Origin: Viscum album | Taxonomy: Eukaryota; Streptophyta; Magnoliopsida; Santalales; Viscaceae | Direction: 5' to 3' | DNA length: 64,000 nucleotides | Assembly (NCBI GenBank): GCA_963277665.1 | Contig: OY728159.1 | Span: 1,017,003,343-1,017,067,342, forward strand | In this document: piece by piece, positions 34,420-47,428 of the stretch | How positions within the stretch are numbered: position 1 is the first letter of the stretch | Layout: every line of letters begins with the position of its first letter | Position numbers and translations under genes: made by a program | Notes under the pieces: model-generated | The model's input: the letters and a program-made list of their open reading frames with translations, nothing else | What the model was told of the DNA's origin: nothing | Database searches by the model: none

Positions 34420-34830
34420 TTTTGTATAGGTATAATTATAGTTTATCTATGATTAAAAGGTTTTCAGTGGGTATAATTGTGGTACATCTATTCTCATAGG
34501 GTTTTTCATGGGTATAATTATAGTTTATAAATTCTCACAAGAATGTGTATCTATATAATTATAATTTATCTATGATTACAAGGTTGTGTGTGGGAATAAA
34601 TATAGTTTATCTATGCTCAAAAGGTTTTTTGTGGGTATAATTTCATTTTAGCAATGCTTGAAAGGTTGTGTATGGGCAAAATTGTGGTTTAGTTATGATC
34701 ACAAAGATTTTTATTTGTATAATTTTGATTTATTTATGCTCACATTATAGTGAATGAATATAATTGTGGTTAATCTATGCTTATAAAGATTTAACTAGAC
34801 ACAATTGTGGTTAATCTATGTTCAAAAATA
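34420..34830 (+). repeat. minisatellite of about 48 bp in gypsy-3 5' LTR
   Basis: Eight to nine degenerate units have the pattern ggtataattgtggttta, then tctatgctcacaaggttt. Divergence between units is high. A matching array is in the other LTR. Confidence 0.85.
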
Positions 34831-37742
34831 TATATCTTCATATGCCTATGTTTTGGCCACACCCTAATGCATATTCCTATAATTATGTTATGCTCTCATG
34901 GATAATTAATATTGACTAATGCTTCCTCCCCATTTTTATTCACATATTATTTTATTCCAATCCTTATTCCCTGACTTGTTATTTATGTTATATTCTTTGT
35001 TGGGTACGATTTACATAGTTATCTTTATTACACATATGCTCATTTCATTCTCACTTATGATCATTGATTGTTATCTCCTACGTTTACCCTTATAGATCAT
35101 TTTATCTAACTCCTATAATATGTTTTCCTCCCCCAGGTTATAAACATGAGTATAAATTATGATAATTCTAGAAGAGATCAAGTTATATTTCAATTATGGA
35201 GAAATTTTAACAAGTTCTGTAAAAAAGGATACCTTTGTATCAGGTCATCCAAGACGCAAAACCTTTTTTTAATTATATTGTGTGATTATTTGTGATATGT
35301 AATGTTTAGATTATGGAAATGATATAAAAAACTATATTTTTATCTTGGGTCTCCATAGTTGGTATCATAACAGGGTTTAGTTATTTTTGGATATTAGTTT
35401 AGTTACCTTTGGTATTAAAGTTAGAGAATCTTATTGAAAACCCTAAGGACGATTTTAAGTATAGGATGATATCTTTAAATATTAGTAAATTATTGAGTAG
35501 GTGGTTTTCAAATAAATACATCCAGATATAGATACTATAAAGTGGATGTTGTTTTGGAATAGATATAGCTAAGGGTAATCACCTTGAAAAGGTTTTGTTG
35601 AGCATTGACTCGGATATAACCCCAGTGCACAAAAAATGTGCCTAAGACTGCACACATGGATAGATGCTCCCAAGGGATATGTTTTAGTTGATAATATGAA
35701 CTTTATAAACTATTATAAAAGGATTTATTTAGGATTTAATTTAAAATATTAGGTTGAGAATAATAAAATAACCCTATCTAAAGTAACCAAGGTTAAACTC
35801 ATATTTATATAGGATGAACTAAATAAACTATAGGCCAATGTCATAATGTAAAAGAACATATAATTATAAGATTTAATTACATTAATGATTACTATAATTC
35901 CAATAGATTTTTAATTTTATATCACTAATCTCAACCATTTTCGTTTTAGTAATGGATGTTACTACATGAAACGATGGGTGAGAGGGAAAATGCCCATATT
36001 GCCTCAATGAACAACCCATCATAATGGGGTATTGAGAGATAAACCTTATGATTATGTCAAACTAGTCATCACAAAATATGACTGTGAGTATGAACTTATT
36101 TGAGTTTCTAAACACACAAAATAAGAGAAGGGTAGAGTCTCATATAAGTCCAGTTGTTGAAGACGCTGAAGGAAATAATATTAAATTTTCTTCAGGCCAA
36201 AAATTTCTTAAGAATCATAAAGGGTGTTATCTTAAAGGAATAAAAAAGGGATTCTAGTGTGGATGGATTTTCCATCAATCTTGTGATTTAAATAAATAGA
36301 TAAATTGGTCTGTAAATATAATAGAAGGTGTAACAATCTCAACTAATAAACCATCCACACATTAATGCTTCAAATAAAACTATTTTTGACATTATTCTAA
36401 TTGATTTCTTAACCATAGAATACTGAGTATAATAGGAGTTCATGACCTCCTAGACTAAGGTAACAAAAAATATCATATGGAACTACAAATATAGAAATCG
36501 GTTATGAAAAATATGTATAATGAGGAACACTAATCACCCACCCAAGAACTATGAGTGTTGTATTCTTATATTTTTCAACCTACTCCTCTATACCATGAAT
36601 GTTTACAAAAAATATAAAATCACCAACATGAATATATATTGAATTATTAATAAATAATTATAGTGGTTTGATTATTTTATCCCAAGTATATAACTCTTCT
36701 CTAATATATTTTTATTGGAATGGACTCCTATAAAATCTTATTACCCATACTTTAGTCAAATTTGTTGTGAAAATAGGCATGCATTGGCTCTATTGATAAT
36801 GATAATTTACAAGATAGAAAGATAACATCTAAATATTAACCAATGGTTATCTATTAATACAAGGATGACTATAAACCCCCTATGAAAAATTTATCCCACT
36901 ATATTTGGGTATTTTACACAAATGGTTAAAAACAACATTATATATATTCCCATTATTGAGGAAAACATGATTTCACTAGTCATACCAAGGATAGTGAGGA
37001 AAAAAAGTTATTAGAAATTAAAACCAGAGTCATGGTTATCTTATGAACACCCTTAACTATGTAATTAGTTGAGAATAGTTAAAATTATGGGGAGGAAATT
37101 TATTTAAGGATAGGTGAATATGACATCGAAATTTTAAGGAGCCAATAATTTTCTCAATATAATTATAAATAATTTTTATCTTTTCCTTTAAAATAATTAA
37201 TATTTGATTAGATATTTCACCATGAAAGATAAAAATAAATATAATGAATCTTTATTCAATTATAATGGAACATTACAACTGAGATACATTAAAACATGTG
37301 TCACATACAATGGATTTTTTTACATCATGGATGATTACAACCATTAAAACTACCAATGTTAAAAGGGGAAAATAAATTGAATATAATAATATATTTATAA
37401 CTAGAAACACCAATAGACCACCTCTGCCTATATTAATCACTAAAATTATAACCAAATATCAAATTAAAATTAATTCCATGAAAGGATAGATCATTTCATG
37501 ATATTTAAAATGAAAACTATGGAAATGGGAAGTGTGAATAGAATATGTTTAGTGAGGTTATATATATGAATGGGATGTTTCTATTGAAAATATGGACATT
37601 TAAAAAATTTTGGTTTTAAATATGGTTATTACAAACATGGTCATTGCTCGTATATACAATTGGTATTGAAATTTTGTTTTATTATACAGTAAATTCAAAA
37701 TAATATAACTCATAATCAATTAAAGATATGATATTAAAATAT

Positions 37743-37761
37743 TATATATATATATATATAT
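37743..37761. repeat. (TA)n microsatellite
   Basis: About nine to ten uninterrupted TA dinucleotides. Confidence 0.95.
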
Positions 37762-38466
37762 GATTATAAATTATATATTAATATTAATATTGTTAATAAA
37801 ATATGATATGATGTATATATAAAATTAAAATCTATATTTTAATATCAATGGAGTAGAAAAAATAAATTTTAGAATTTAAAAAATCAATTTTAATAATTTT
37901 TTAATGCATATTTAGTATAAAAGTAATATTTTATTTTTTTCAAAGAACTATTATGTTAAGTATTTTATAACCTAATATATTTAATTTAAAATATTAAAAT
38001 TTTATTATATATTCAATTTTATATTAACATCTTTTAAATTTTAAATTGATATGAAATAATATTAAGAATACTTAATCTATAAAAACTTCATTTTTTCCAT
38101 AAAAATAGTTTGTCTCTATATTTTAATTTTCATTGAAATTAAAAATTAATAAATTTTGGATTTTAAATGAGATAAAAATATCATCATTTTTTGGATTTAT
38201 AATGTCAAAATTAGATAAATATTAATTTTTGAGATTTTTCTAATGGAATTAATTTTTAGGTGAATGGTGCAACATACTAATACTATGAATTTTATGCAAT
38301 TATTAATATATATGTATTACATATATATTTATGAATGATTTTCATTAAAAAAAATATTCCAAAATTGAAATTATACATTTAAAAAATATTTATTATAGTT
38401 TATTAACTGATATTTGATATTTCAAAACTCATGTAATTTTATTATCAAAACAAATTACTACATTAT

Positions 38467-38482
38467 GTATATATATATATAT
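38467..38482. repeat. (TA)n microsatellite
   Basis: About eight uninterrupted TA dinucleotides. Confidence 0.9.
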
Positions 38483-38679
38483 TAAAATTAAGTTTTAATA
38501 CTTTTTAAAATTGAATTGGAATAAATGTATTTTAAATTTTAAATCAGTGGAAACAAATTATCTAAAAAAGACCACTCATTTTTATGTATAACAATTAAGT
38601 TACATTAGTTGAAAACTAGTTACCGTAGTAAAATATTAAATGGAAGAGTAATAAATAAAAGATTAAAGGGATTTAAATA

Positions 38680-41600
38680 TGTCAAAAAAATATTTATAAT
38701 TGATTTATTTTTATATTGTTGATCTTATATCACCCTATACTCAATTATCATCTATTTTTTAGCCACATGACCTATTTAACATGTGGTCCCATTAAATTAT
38801 GTTGAAATGTTTTCAAAAATGTTATTATCACCACTTATAAATAGAGAATATTATCGCCCATTTAATACTACTCTAAAATATCAGTTCCTCTAGAAACTTT
38901 TACCAATTTAATTCCCCTATAATATTCTTTCACTCTCAATACCTTCGTATTAAGTTTCTTTGAGTAATTTTCACATTCAGGTCTTGGGGATTTGTAATGG
39001 GTTCCCTCTTTTCCCATTATTTAAAGGGGTTCTATTTTTTCTATTAAATAAAGGTGTATTTTCCCAAAATATGTTAAAAAATAGTATAATTAAATTTTTT
39101 TATATTCTAAGAATAAATATTAACCATCTATTCCCTTCCCTTTAAGAAAAGTGAAAATGAAAACATGAGTATGTGTGAACTACCACCTCCATGAGATAAC
39201 ATGTTTCTTTTTCTTAATCTTCATCCAAGGATAGTTATAAAAAATAATTCAATACATAATTATGATATTTATGACACTTATTAGTTTTTGAAACATTAAA
39301 CAATATTATTCATTTCTATCATGTTATGAAAATGAAATCATCATCCATACGTACATGTGGACTACCGCATCAAAGGAACAATATATTCCATTTTTCTTTA
39401 CCACCTTCATGGATGGTTAAAATTTATAATTTATGATTATATATAATATATTAGAGTAATAAATTTCATTAACGTGATTATGTATTCATAAAACAAAATA
39501 TAATAATCATTATTAAGTAATCCATCAATATCGATAAATAACATGAAATTAATTCATCATTGACAGTTTCCTCACAAATTGTGGAAAAACAATCATTTAA
39601 TAGGACTATAAAATTATAGGTCATTATTAAACATAAATTAAATTATCTTATACTACCTAGGAATGATGAAAATTGTATCAACTAATGGGTACTGAAATCA
39701 ACATCATAAAGCATGTGTGAAATAATTAAAGTTACTAACAATTGATGGTAAAAATAATCGATAAATAACTAAGATATTAATAATAAATAATCATAAATTG
39801 AGTATATAAAAGGGTAATGTATATAAATAAGTTTTTTTAATATATTATTAAGATAGTTATGTTTTTTTACTGGAGGTTAGAGCACTTTCATCTTAAGAGG
39901 AATAAAGGCAAGGGGTTCTTTGTCTCAAATTTATTTTCTTGAGACATATTTCATTTTGTGCACTATGATATATTTGATATGGTTTGTTTAATTTTTAATG
40001 AATGTATTTTAACATATTCCTTTAATTCATGGGATTTTAAGAGCCATATATTTTTCCTTACTTAAATGGATTTTGATTCAAATGATGTTAAGGTTGCAAG
40101 GGGTTTTCATACCTCAAATCTTTTCCTTAGGTCATAATCAACCTTATTTGACTATTATTTTTAAATATTGATCAATTATAACCTATGATGTTGTTATGTT
40201 TTATTTTCAACTTATTTTATAGGAAATCATGTTTGAAATTTAATTCTTCTTCCTTGATGATTATATTATATCTTGACAATTCATTTTTGTTAAGTGTAAT
40301 ACCCATTTATTTTAAAGGATTTTAATTCCATGTACATGTTTTAAAATTCCACTAATATTATACTTTATCTACTAGAAAATAAAATTTTTTATATCCAATG
40401 ATCATTTTACACCACTTTATTCATTTTAAAATATATTTTTTTATCCTTTTAATGATGCAGGTTGTTAGTAAGGTGTTTTAAATAATTTAAAAGTTTTTTT
40501 TACCATTAACATATATTCTTCCCTTATACTTCAAATTTTTACATATTTTTATTTATTATAAAGGTCTATTTATTTTAAATTTGTTAATTTAATTTTTTTT
40601 TTACTTTTTATATTCGTCATCAAATAAATGGATTTTGGAAAGTGACTTGAAGATCGTGTTTTTTTAAAGATGATATTAAGAAATTCTACTAAATAAATAT
40701 CATTTTTAAGAATTTATTATATTTTAAATTAATTTTTATCTGATGTATTAATGGTTCATAAATCACTATATATGTCCTCTTATTAAAGAATATTTTTGAG
40801 ATATTATGTTATTGGTGTCAAATAATAATTTTTATTATGTGATATAATTTGTAAGTGTTTTGAAACCCATTTTAATCTCATGTGTTATTTATGATAGGAT
40901 GAATGGTTTGGTTTTAGGTGGTGGTTATTTTCATGGATGATGATAGGTGGTGTCATATATTTCCCACCAATGGATTGTTTATGTATCTCACAAGATAATG
41001 ATATTGTAAGTGGGTATAATCAAAGTTTAACTATGATCACAAGGTTGTGTTTGGGTATAATTGTGGTTTATCTATGCTCACATTGTTTTTTATAGGAATA
41101 ATTGTGGTTTATCTATACTCACAAGGTTATATATCAGTATAATTTTTGATTATATATGCTCAAAGGGTTTTTTGTTGTTATAATTATAGTATATTTATTC
41201 TCACAAGGTTATAAATGGTTATAATTATTGTTTATCAATGCTCTCCAGGTTTTCATGTGTATAATTTTAGTTTAGTTGTGCTCACAGAGTTCTTTTTGGG
41301 TATAATTATTGTTTAACTATGATTATAAAGCTGTCTATAAGTATAATTATAGTTAATATTTTCTCACAAGTCTTTGAGTGTGCATAATTATGGTTAATCT
41401 ATATTCAAAATGACATATTATATTAGGACTATGTTTATTCCAAACTATTATATATATTTTTATTCCTATATTGTTCTCCCATGACACGTGTCTATTTACT
41501 AATGTTTCCACACTCTTTTCATTCACATATTATGTTATTACAAGCTTTATTACATGACTCGTTATTTATATTCTATTATTTTTTGGGTATGATTTTGTTA

Positions 41601-41940
41601 TGTATCACATTTATACTCATATTCTCATCTTATACTCACTTATGATCTTTGATTATCATCGTTTATGTTTAACCTTACAAAGAATATGTTCTCACCCCAT
41701 TATTATGTTTCATCCCCCAGGTTATAAATACGAATTTAACTTATTATAATTATAGAATATATCTAGTGTGGTTTTATTATATAAAAATCTTCCCAAGTTT
41801 TTTAAAATAAGATACGGATGTAAATGGTCCTCAAACACACTAAATCTTTCATTATTGAGAATTTGTGATTATTTGTGAGGTGTAATGTTTAAAATATGGA
41901 AATGGTATAAAACAAAGATTTTTTAGGATTGGGTAACTAT
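38680..41940 (+). repeat. 3' LTR of gypsy-3
   Basis: It starts with tgtcaaaa after a purine-rich stretch and contains a TATA box (tataaata, 38836-38843), two 190-bp repeats (39155-39450) and the 48-bp minisatellite (40985-41400). It ends at gggtaactata, aligned with the end of the left LTR. The left boundary is inferred and may be off by some tens of bases. Confidence 0.65.
40985..41400 (+). repeat. minisatellite of about 48 bp in gypsy-3 3' LTR
   Basis: It has the same unit type as 34420-34830 (gggtataattgtggttta, then tctatgctcacaagg), eight to nine copies, each strongly diverged. Its presence in both LTRs shows it was in the element before insertion. Confidence 0.85.
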
Positions 41941-44900
41941 AGAACATTAAGGAAACTATAAAATTTATAGGGATAACTTTATAAATGGGGAAATTACAAT
42001 TTTTATACGTTGTTATTATCTATTTTATAGTCCTAGTAATGGATATGTTCACTAAAGACATATACATATAATGTGGTCATTGTTGTGTCATATGGTAAGA
42101 TAAGGGTATATTTTAAGGAATGATATGTGATATCTTATTAGGACCTCACTCTGTTATAGTGTTTGAAATGGAATATCATAAGGTAGTATTATTTAGGAAA
42201 CAGTATTGTATAGTTCCCAAAAGCAAGCTATGATTGATTAAAAAATTCAATTGTTAAGTGTTATAATTCAAATCAACCATGTTGGAAATCATCATATGTG
42301 ATGTTTCATATGACTTTACATTTGGGAGTTGAATCATCTAAGTGGTTAAAAAAAATTTATATATGTGTACATTATTCATATGCTTTGTAAAATTATCTCA
42401 AAAGCACTAAAACTCTCATAGCATCACCAATGATTATAAAAGGAGGTCAAGGCGTTGAGATGATATTTTTGTATATTTTCTAATTTATCTTATTCAATTA
42501 TCCTCATTTATATATTCTATTCTTTCCCTAGCCTCTATAAGATACTATAATGTTTTTTATTTGAGGAGTATCGTTTTAAAATTTCTGTTGTTCTAGTCAG
42601 CTCTGGATACACCATGGAGGAAGAAACATATTTTTGTCTCTTAATTTATCTTTATTGAGAATTTTTATGAGTATAATAGAAGTGGTGGACATCATTTGTG
42701 TAAGGTACACATTATTTTTAATTTTATATTTATACATAGTTTCAATTTTGTGCATGGTTATCTTAGGATTTATAGTTTCTAATGTCATATAATGTATTAA
42801 AAAGTTATTATTATATCCATTGAAAATCAATAATGGTATTATATCTTTACAATATTATTGATTCAAAAAATCATTATTGAAAATGATGGACATTTATATG
42901 ATTTTATATATCATATTACCTTTCATAAAAATGATATATTTTTTATTATAGGTGGATATATGATATATGATATCGTAAGATTTGATATGGCCATGCATGA
43001 GGTCATGGGATATAATAGGTGGTGATATAGTTCCAAAACCATCAGTTTTTACTGAATCAAAATGTGTGATATTTTATATCATAGCCTATGATGGAACTAT
43101 TTTAATCATAAATGACTCACTAAAACATAGAATCTGTAAATATGATATAGATTATATTGTAAGATATAAAACCCAATGAACATGAGGTTTTACCATAGAC
43201 CATGTTTTTATATCATAAAATATGATAGAAAAAAACAGAGATGTTCAAATATAAGATACACTGAACATAATGAAATATTATCTATAATAAAATTTCATTT
43301 TTCATAAATTTCACTTCCATACTGAATGATATAATTTAAAGAATATTTATAAATTATAAAAATTGTATTTTATGATATTTATTTAATTTTTAAAAATTAT
43401 GTAAATTAATTATTTATAAAATGTTTATAATTAATTATTAAAAAATTATTCAAATTTTATTAATTAAATATTCGTAATATTAAATGTTGATATAAAATGA
43501 ATTTTGAAATTATATGTCATGGCATATAATATGTATATAAAATGTTTATATAGAAATTAAAATTTCAATTTATAAAATTGTTTTATATTATAAAATAATG
43601 GAAAATATAAAGAAATTTATATTTAACATTATGAACAGTTTATAATAATTAATTTCAATTGTTCTAATAAATGGATTTAGTTGAGAAATTATTGATACTA
43701 TATGAAAAATAACTTTGATAATTGGTATTATGAAGGTGTAAATTATAATGGCCCAATATTTCATGGACTATTACATTATGTCTTTCATGTATTAGAGGCA
43801 TCAGGAGGAGGTTTGAAAAGAAAGGTGAAAATGGAGAAAATTTTCATCAGGGGAGAAAAATTTTGGCATGGCTATATGTGTTGTGTAATTAATAGTAAAC
43901 ATGTGGTGATGTTTTATCCATAGTATATTGTCTCGATCAATGAATCATTTTTCTATAATTTGGTTCCTGTGTTGAGTAATAGGGTGGGAGTTGTGAATGT
44001 TGGTGTCATGTTATTTTGAGATGGGAGTTTGGTACTATTGTGAGAGGGATGATAGTGGTGTTTAGGTTCCCATTTTATTCTGATAATGGGGACACTCTAT
44101 TTATTATGAAATATGGGATTCTGAGTTTACCATATATTATTTTAGTCACACCATGGTTTTTTGGGTCACTATGTGGTGTTAATTATGTATTTATAGTTTT
44201 TCATATGTGGGTTGGATATCACATGGGGTATTTGGGATCACTCTTAACTTAGAAATTAATTAATCTCCTATTAGTGGTAATTATATCATGGTTTTAACAA
44301 TTTAATCATGAAGTCCTGGGTGGTTTATTTCTTAGTTCTTTCTATCCAAGGTTTTTTATTCCATGGTGCCTTCCATTTCCCCAAGGTTTGATTATAGTTC
44401 ACTTTTTGTGAGGTGAGGAGTTAGGGGTTTGTGTTGTGTTTTGTTTTCTCAAAGATCATATATCATGTAGTGGGATATTTGATTAATTCATAAAATTATT
44501 TAAATGTATATAGTTATATCTATATGGAATATGAGATCCTGGGAGATATAATTGGAGATCATGGTGTGAGTTTTGGATATTATCTTAACTCAACCTTATT
44601 GTGATGTGATCATTACCGATGATGTCGTAATACCAAAAAAATCAATTCTATTAAAAATTTAAAATAACATTTAAATTATTTAAAATTATTTCATATTCCC
44701 TAAAGACCTAGTAGACTATAATTCTATCTATGTAGATCCTTAGCTATCCATTTATTGTATTTATCCCTCACTAATAGAGAATAAATCCTTGAGAACCAAG
44801 GTGAAATTGTCTTCCTATATTCTCAATTATTCCCCTGATTAATTTAGTTGGGAGGCTATTACAAAAGATCTAAATCAGTAACAGTGTTATTGTATTATGG

Positions 44901-47315
44901 TTTTTATGGGGAATGTTCAAACATAGGACTCATCGTTCATCCATGTGTGTTGTGAAGTGTTTGATTAGAGTTTCTTTGTATTCTCATTCAATGGTGGTTA
45001 TGAATTTTTACTAACGTGGAGATTCAAAAATTATCCTAAAATAATTAGGTGAAAATTGTTGATTGATCATGATTTTTATTTCATTGTTTGGATGTTACAT
45101 ATTAACCCAAATAAGATAATAAATTAAACTAAAATAAATTTAAGTTAAATGGGTGATTCACTTATTCTTTCTAGATTTCAATTAAATTTATTATGATTTA
45201 TGGCTTGTTTAATGTTATTTCTAGGTGGAATTTTCAACTATTTTAATATTTATATTTAATTATGTTTCATATATTGGGGGCACTATTCATAAATGGATAG
45301 TCCCATAACGTTTTTAGTGAATTATTTTTGTGGAAATTTTGAATTATACTTGATAATACCTAAATATTAAATTATGTATTAATGAGAATGAATCATTAAA
45401 TATAATTCCTTTAGTGATAGTTTCTAATATTTTTTCTCTTATATACTACATTATTTTGGGTCTTTTTCACTATTATTGTGGTGTTTTGGATATTATATGT
45501 GGCTGGTTGGAATGATGGTGTGTCATTTGATCATGGTGTTCATGGATATGCCGTTATATGGTTATAGTAGCAGTGGTAGGGATAATTTTATTGAAAGTAA
45601 TTGGTTTTATGGTAGTGGTAGTGGTTTTTGGAATAATTGTTTATATATTTATATAGCGAGGGTTTAGTTGTTTAAGGGTTGTTCTATATTTTTTTGGAAG
45701 TGTGGAATTTCGCATAAACTATTGAAATTAGTAATATGATAGTAGAAAAGAATTTATAATGTCGGTAAGTTAAATGGTAAATGACGATGGATAGATTTAA
45801 AAATTGAGAAAATTGGTAAATGATTTGTGTCATGAGGGATCGTAATTGAAAATGGATGTTTATAATTAATTGGTAATAATTGATGTAATTGTGGCGAATT
45901 ACGAATGAATTATTTCAATATATGGTTAAAAAATGTAATAATGAATATAATTATGATATTAAATTTAAATTATTGACAAATATAATGATGAATTTATTAA
46001 GATGGTAGTTAATGGTGGTTTTTACGCCTTCTTTTCATGGATATATGGGATTTTTTTCATGTAGTGATGATATGAGTTGTTATTATGTCATAGTAGTGTT
46101 TTGATGACTATTATGGGTGATGGTATTGTTGATTTGGAAAGGAACCATTGTTTTGGATTGTGGGGAAATATTATATTCACTATATTTTCTAGTTATTTAT
46201 TTTTCACCACCCCCCAAGTTATATAAACTCAACAACACCCATTTAGATATGGGATTCATGTGTTTTCCTTAATATATAGTTTGGTGAGTGTAGGTATGGC
46301 TAACTACTCCCTCTTACCCCACTCTATCATGTAAATGTGACATGGGCTATGATGGACCATAATAGGTATATACATATGAATGATAATGGATTAATATTTT
46401 TGTATTTGATATACTGGATGACTTGGTTTTATGGTTGTAATTATGATACATAGTGGCAGATGTGTATGGTATGTGGATGGTATGATGTTTGCTTCCTTCA
46501 AGTTCATTTTACCCAATTATGATAAAATTTTGATATATGATATATATATATATTGTTAAATATATGATTATCATGATGATAACAATGTGGTTTTGGTATG
46601 TGGTATATGGTTGTGATGTGGGATATGATGTGTGGTGGTATGGATACAGAAGGGATAGGACCAAGAGGACATAGAATATTGGGAGTGTGATAGTAACAAA
46701 CTACTAGGGAAGTAGTTATAATTTTTATTATTGATATATATATGTATATCGTATCTATAATATATTATAATAATTAGATACAATAATGTTCTTGTGAGAC
46801 ATGGTGAGGTTGGGTAATAGTTGTCCTCTTATAAGAGAATTTATTTCTATTATTTATTCATTTAGGCATTGTCATACTTCTTCAACATTTTCACCATAAA
46901 TTTTGAAGATAATCTAACTAAGTATCCTAGTATTCTCTGCCTTATATAAAAAATTATTTATTTTTTGGTTTATAGGAGCGATAAAATTATCATGATGGAA
47001 CTTACTATCTTAATTCTTGGAGTTTCTCTCAAAGTCATTATCATAGGATTTCTCTTCTAGTGTTTTATTTTGGATACCTTAGAAATGTATGAAATATACT
47101 ATAATTATGAATTGGGTTTATTTTTTATTTTTTGGTGTTTATTATTGGATTACATTGTGTTCTTGATATTTATAAGGGTAATTCCTTCCATTTGTGTGTT
47201 TTATTCCCTCATTGTTGGTCTCTAACTCATGGTCTATTTGAGAAGGTCTTCTAGGGTCACACTTCTCTTCCCTAAAATCCTAGAATGGGTTCCCAATAGG
47301 GGTGTGAGTGACGTA
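41941..47315 (+). other. decayed region, right part probably the 5' LTR of gypsy-5
   Basis: The right end is an LTR terminus because a PBS follows at 47317. The last 200 bp (ccctcattgttggtctctaa and onward) resemble the end of the gypsy-6 LTR (63105-63212). The left limit of this LTR is not visible. From 43700 to 46300 the plus strand is rich in T and G, with several open stretches of 60-80 codons whose composition reflects the bias and which I do not recognise. 41941-43700 is plain AT-rich DNA. Confidence 0.45.
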
Positions 47316-47316
47316 G

Positions 47317-47428
47317 TGGTATCAGATCTATAAAAGAGAGTTTGGATAGATATTGGAGTTAATCATTTTTTAGAATTCCATGGGTTTGTAAGGGATGCAG
47401 TATTAATGAACATACTGTCTAATATAGT
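47317..47428 (+). mobile_element. gypsy-5 primer-binding site and start of leader
   Basis: The PBS tggtatcagatc (47317-47328) pairs with initiator tRNA-Met. About 100 bp of leader follow before gypsy-4 begins at 47429. The rest of gypsy-5 resumes at 57880. Confidence 0.7.

Larger units (their letters stand above)
32300..35357 (+). repeat. 5' LTR of gypsy-3, left end truncated
   Basis: It aligns with the 3' LTR from the ttcactctcat region (32350) to the terminus before the PBS. The first 200-250 bp, including the TATA box, are missing compared with the right copy. The missing part begins where the small LTR element ends. Confidence 0.7.
35358..38679 (+). other. gypsy-3 internal region, no recognisable genes
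   Basis: The PBS is at 35360-35371. Beyond it the sequence is AT-rich with stops in all frames. A G-M-H-W-L-like string near 36770 faintly recalls the protease block G-M-D-W-L, but nothing around it supports that. Two TA microsatellites occur (37743-37761 and 38467-38482). A purine-rich stretch near 38661-38670 (gattaaaggg) could be the polypurine tract. Confidence 0.5.
32300..41940 (+). mobile_element. gypsy-3: large LTR element with 3-kb LTRs and no clear pol
   Basis: Two diverged direct repeats (about 32300-35357 and 38680-41940) align at a steady offset near 6560-6580 bp. A PBS, tggtatcataac (35360-35371), directly follows the left one. Each LTR holds two copies of a 190-bp repeat and a 48-bp minisatellite. 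The 3.3-kb internal region has no readable gag or pol, so it is either extremely decayed or a non-autonomous LARD-like element. Its relation to gypsy lineages rests on the PBS and LTR size only. Confidence 0.7.

Noticed and set aside
36755..36795. G-M-H-W-L string as a possible protease block in gypsy-3
   Set aside because: One five-residue match with no active-site triplet, gag or RT nearby is within chance.
44016..45667. Hydrophobic open frames that look like small membrane proteins
   Set aside because: The hydrophobicity follows from the T/G-rich composition; no conserved motif, start context or neighbouring coding signal supports them.
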